Assembly (NCBI RefSeq): GCF_964340395.1
Contig: NC_135557.1
Coordinates: forward strand, 23,367,225-23,431,224
DNA from: Glandiceps talaboti
Taxonomy: Eukaryota; Hemichordata; Enteropneusta; Spengelidae
Length of the DNA: 64,000 nt
Reading direction: 5' to 3'
Below are positions 63,760 to 64,000 of this stretch, piece after piece; the stretch's first letter is position 1; each line of letters starts with the position of its first letter. The position numbers were made by a program, and so were the translations under genes. The notes beneath the pieces were generated by a model. It saw only the letters and a program-made list of their open reading frames with translations, was not told where the DNA came from and did not search any database.

Positions 63760-64000
63760 TACATTAAGACAAATGGAGTGTCAGTGTTTGCACTCATTGC
63801 CCAAAATACCTGTCTTCTGGAATTGAACGATTTATTACACAGTAGAGATTTCCTGATTATAATTGTATATACGTATAACACATATTTGGTATAATGGTAT
63901 AACTTATTAGCACATTAGTGCAGTCAATTGCAAGTGATGGCTAAGTACGTTTCAGTACACTGACAGAATAGACATTGGCAGAAGTACAGCGAGTACTTTT
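63760..64000. other. Right-edge sequence, probably intron of the minus-strand gene
   Basis: No further exon visible before the window ends. Confidence 0.3.

Overview
This is intron-bearing, AT-rich nuclear DNA of an animal. Coding exons are short, follow GT-AG rules and are split in matching phases. Spacers are full of long (CT)n, (CAGA)n, (CATA)n and (AT)n microsatellites. There is no bacterial or viral gene organisation apart from one integrated retroelement. The gene families (a Methuselah-type adhesion GPCR with a somatomedin-B-like N-terminus, large exon-per-domain immunoglobulin receptors, a chromodomain Ty3/Gypsy element) and repeat style fit a marine invertebrate, perhaps a lophotrochozoan. 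That placement is inference.

Layout. 1-9.9 kb: no supported protein gene, but an old segmental duplication (about 1.1-2.8 kb and 4.9-8.1 kb) whose two copies keep a minus-strand TATA box and splice donor; a decayed LINE fragment lies at 3.0-3.3 kb. 9.95-15.7 kb, minus: a complete three-exon GPCR gene of 1,030 residues with its TATA box and 5' untranslated exon. 16.41-21.90 kb, minus: a Ty3/Gypsy-type LTR retrotransposon with two 458-bp LTRs that look identical. It has gag with two zinc knuckles, a textbook -1 frameshift site, a pol ORF that lost reverse transcriptase, RNase H and the integrase core by an in-frame deletion but keeps a chromodomain, and an env-like frame broken by one stop codon. 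22-27.5 kb: spacer with microsatellites and a LINE 3' end.

27.6-54.4 kb, plus: the core of the window, two tandem immunoglobulin-superfamily receptor genes. Gene A (27,622-31,635) encodes signal peptide, 5 Ig domains, one membrane helix and an 11-residue tail (525 aa). Gene B (36,943-54,392) has 26 coding exons for signal peptide, 21 Ig domains, one membrane helix and a tail of about 90 residues (2,045 aa). Every Ig domain is exactly one exon with phase-1 ends, so both models sum to whole codons and any Ig exon could be skipped or duplicated without shifting frame. B looks like A expanded by repeated duplication of two-exon units; the latest event (exons 14-18) is nearly identical even in its introns.

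54.4-63.5 kb: spacer with a minisatellite showing higher-order structure and many microsatellites. 63.57-63.76 kb, minus: a likely transmembrane exon of another receptor gene running in from beyond the right edge.
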